This document shows positions 62,946-64,000 of a DNA stretch of 64,000 nt, one piece after another. The notes below the pieces were generated by a model. The model did not search any database. It saw nothing but the letters and a program-made list of their open reading frames with translations, and was not told the origin of the DNA. This stretch comes from Pseudooceanicola atlanticus (lineage in GTDB: Bacteria; Pseudomonadota; Alphaproteobacteria; Rhodobacterales; Rhodobacteraceae), in contig NZ_AQQX01000001.1 of the NCBI RefSeq assembly GCF_000768315.1, positions 248,001-312,000 on the forward strand, given 5' to 3'. Made by a program: the position numbers and the translations under genes. Each line of letters starts with the position of its first letter. Within the stretch, counting starts at the first letter, position 1.

Positions 62946-63925
62946 AGTATGACGTAATCGGCATCGGCAACGCCGTGATGGACATGATTGCCCCGGTGGA
63001 TGACTTCTTCCTGTCGGAAATGGCGATCCAGAAGGGCATCATGCAACTGATCGAGGCCGAGCGCGCCGATTTCCTGCATGGCGCCCTGCCGGATTACCAG
63101 GTGATCCCGGGCGGGTCGGTTGCAAACTCGGTCGCCGGGGTCGGCAATCTGGGCCTGAAGACCGCCTTCATCGGCAAGGTCAATGACGACGAGATCGGCC
63201 GCGCCTACGTGGATCAGACCCGCGCCGGCGGCACCGTCTGCCCCAATGACCCGGTCAAGGGCGGCGACCTGCCCTCGTCCCGGTCGATGATCCTTGTCAC
63301 CCCGGACGGGGAGCGGTCGATGAACACCTATCTCGGCATTTCCTCCGAGGTCGGGCCGCAGGACGTGCCGGAAGACGTGTGCAGCGAGGCGCGGATCCTG
63401 TTCCTTGAGGGCTACCTTTACGACAAGGACAAGGGCAAGCAGGCGTTCGAGACGGCGGCCAAGCTGACCCGCTCGGCCGGTGGGCAGGCGGGGATCGCTT
63501 TGTCCGACCCGTTCTGCGTCGACCGTCATCGCGACGACTTCCGCAAGCTGGTGAAGGAGCTCGACTACGTGATCGGCAACGAGCACGAGTGGAAATCGCT
63601 CTACCAGACCGACGATCTGTCGCTGGCGCTGGAAACCGCCGCCGGGGATAGCGGGCTGATCGTCTGTACCCGTTCGGGTCATGACGTGGTTCTGGTGCGC
63701 GGGTCGGAACAGGCCAGCGCCCCGGTGAAGGAGATCACGCCGGTCGACGCCACCGGCGCGGGCGACCAGTTCGCCGCCGGGTTCCTCTATGGCCTCGCGA
63801 CGGGCGCGGACCTTGCGACCTCGGGCCGGATGGGCTGTGTCGCGGCGGCAGAGGTGATTTCGCATTACGGTGCGCGCCCCGAAGCCGACCTGAAAGAGCT
63901 GTTCCGCAAGGAAGGCCTGATCTGA
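62942..63925 (+). CDS. PfkB family carbohydrate/nucleoside kinase (adenosine kinase-like)
   Basis: 327 residues. KYDVIGIGNAVMDMIA at the N-terminus, PGGSVANSVAGVGNLGLKTAFIGKVNDDEIG (substrate loop), and C-terminal DATGAGDQFAAGFLYG (269-284) with the catalytic Asp275 (GAGD) are the PfkB signatures. The sequence fits adenosine kinase best, with substrate not certain. TTG start at 62942 overlaps the nth stop, preceded by GAGGAGAAG. Confidence 0.92.
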   Translation: MKYDVIGIGNAVMDMIAPVDDFFLSEMAIQKGIMQLIEAERADFLHGALPDYQVIPGGSVANSVAGVGNLGLKTAFIGKVNDDEIGRAYVDQTRAGGTVCPNDPVKGGDLPSSRSMILVTPDGERSMNTYLGISSEVGPQDVPEDVCSEARILFLEGYLYDKDKGKQAFETAAKLTRSAGGQAGIALSDPFCVDRHRDDFRKLVKELDYVIGNEHEWKSLYQTDDLSLALETAAGDSGLIVCTRSGHDVVLVRGSEQASAPVKEITPVDATGAGDQFAAGFLYGLATGADLATSGRMGCVAAAEVISHYGARPEADLKELFRKEGLI

Positions 63926-64000
63926 AACGGTCCTGCGGTTGATCCCGCACAAGCGGAAACGCGCGATGCGGGCGGTAAAATCCGCCCGTGACGCAGCAAT
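63926..64000 (+). other. Downstream of the kinase gene, no gene seen
   Basis: 75 bp to the window end. It contains an imperfect hairpin GGGCGG-TAAAAT-CCGCCC at about 63970-63987 that could terminate the kinase transcript. Confidence 0.4.

Overview
The window is a GC-rich, gene-dense piece of chromosome that looks like a marine alphaproteobacterium of the Rhodobacterales (Roseobacter group, Paracoccaceae/Roseobacteraceae). This placement is an inference from protein families and gene order: leuC-leuD-leuB split by unrelated genes, dapD and dapE near each other, rlmH-rsfS, TrhO, PncA/PncB, a Hint-domain protein of roseobacter type, and recurrent intergenic motifs. No rRNA, phage, insertion sequence or CRISPR array was seen. 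There is one tRNA (Pro, CGG anticodon).

Layout. 1-1773: MFS transporter (cut by the window edge) and a PaaI-type thioesterase, divergent from a MarR regulator. 1837-11947: a catabolic block for an unidentified carboxylic acid, with three AMP-forming acyl-CoA ligases, an acyl-CoA dehydrogenase, two short-chain dehydrogenases, a quinone oxidoreductase and an IclR regulator. 12216-14649: RlmH, RsfS and an MscS channel. 14991-23876: leucine biosynthesis (leuC, leuD, leuB) interrupted by a membrane protein, an exported phosphodiesterase-fold protein, a divergent LysR/NAD-epimerase pair and a globin-coupled chemoreceptor. 23949-32707: mixed housekeeping and metabolic genes (TPMT, PanE, tRNA-Pro, FtrA plus rhodanese, cyclase, MFS, TrhO, flavin reductase, PncA). 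32949-34241: PncB, which with PncA forms NAD salvage. 34255-35571: an AT-rich two-gene cassette (membrane protein plus exported PEGA-like protein) that looks foreign. 35593-46534: ArfB, a queuosine-precursor transporter behind an apparent preQ1-I riboswitch, envelope proteins, RecQ, YaaA and a lone polysaccharide-export lipoprotein. 46609-55415: RNase R, a small glycosyltransferase, DapE, Hint protein, rhodanese, GlsB, DapD and a LOG-family protein. 55563-60388: a purine (urate to glyoxylate) catabolic cluster with permease, AllA, allantoicase, an allantoinase/OHCU-decarboxylase fusion and HIU hydrolase. 60515-63925: OmpA-like lipoprotein, Ada-like methyltransferase, endonuclease III and a PfkB kinase.

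The most interesting signals are outside the genes. Four arrays of an 11-bp tandem repeat (consensus TACCGACGTNN) lie in upstream regions, two of them within 30 bp of the leuD and dapD start codons. Six copies of a conserved element (hairpin, then GAGTATTTTTGGCAAGATG or a variant) all sit 3' of genes in one orientation. A preQ1-I riboswitch candidate precedes the yhhQ-type transporter. A short transcription-unit-like region with a perfect Shine-Dalgarno and two overlapping micro-ORFs lies downstream of it. A perfect palindrome lies in the MarR promoter, and a TTCCG-N5-CGGAA site lies in the promoter shared by the acyl-CoA genes.
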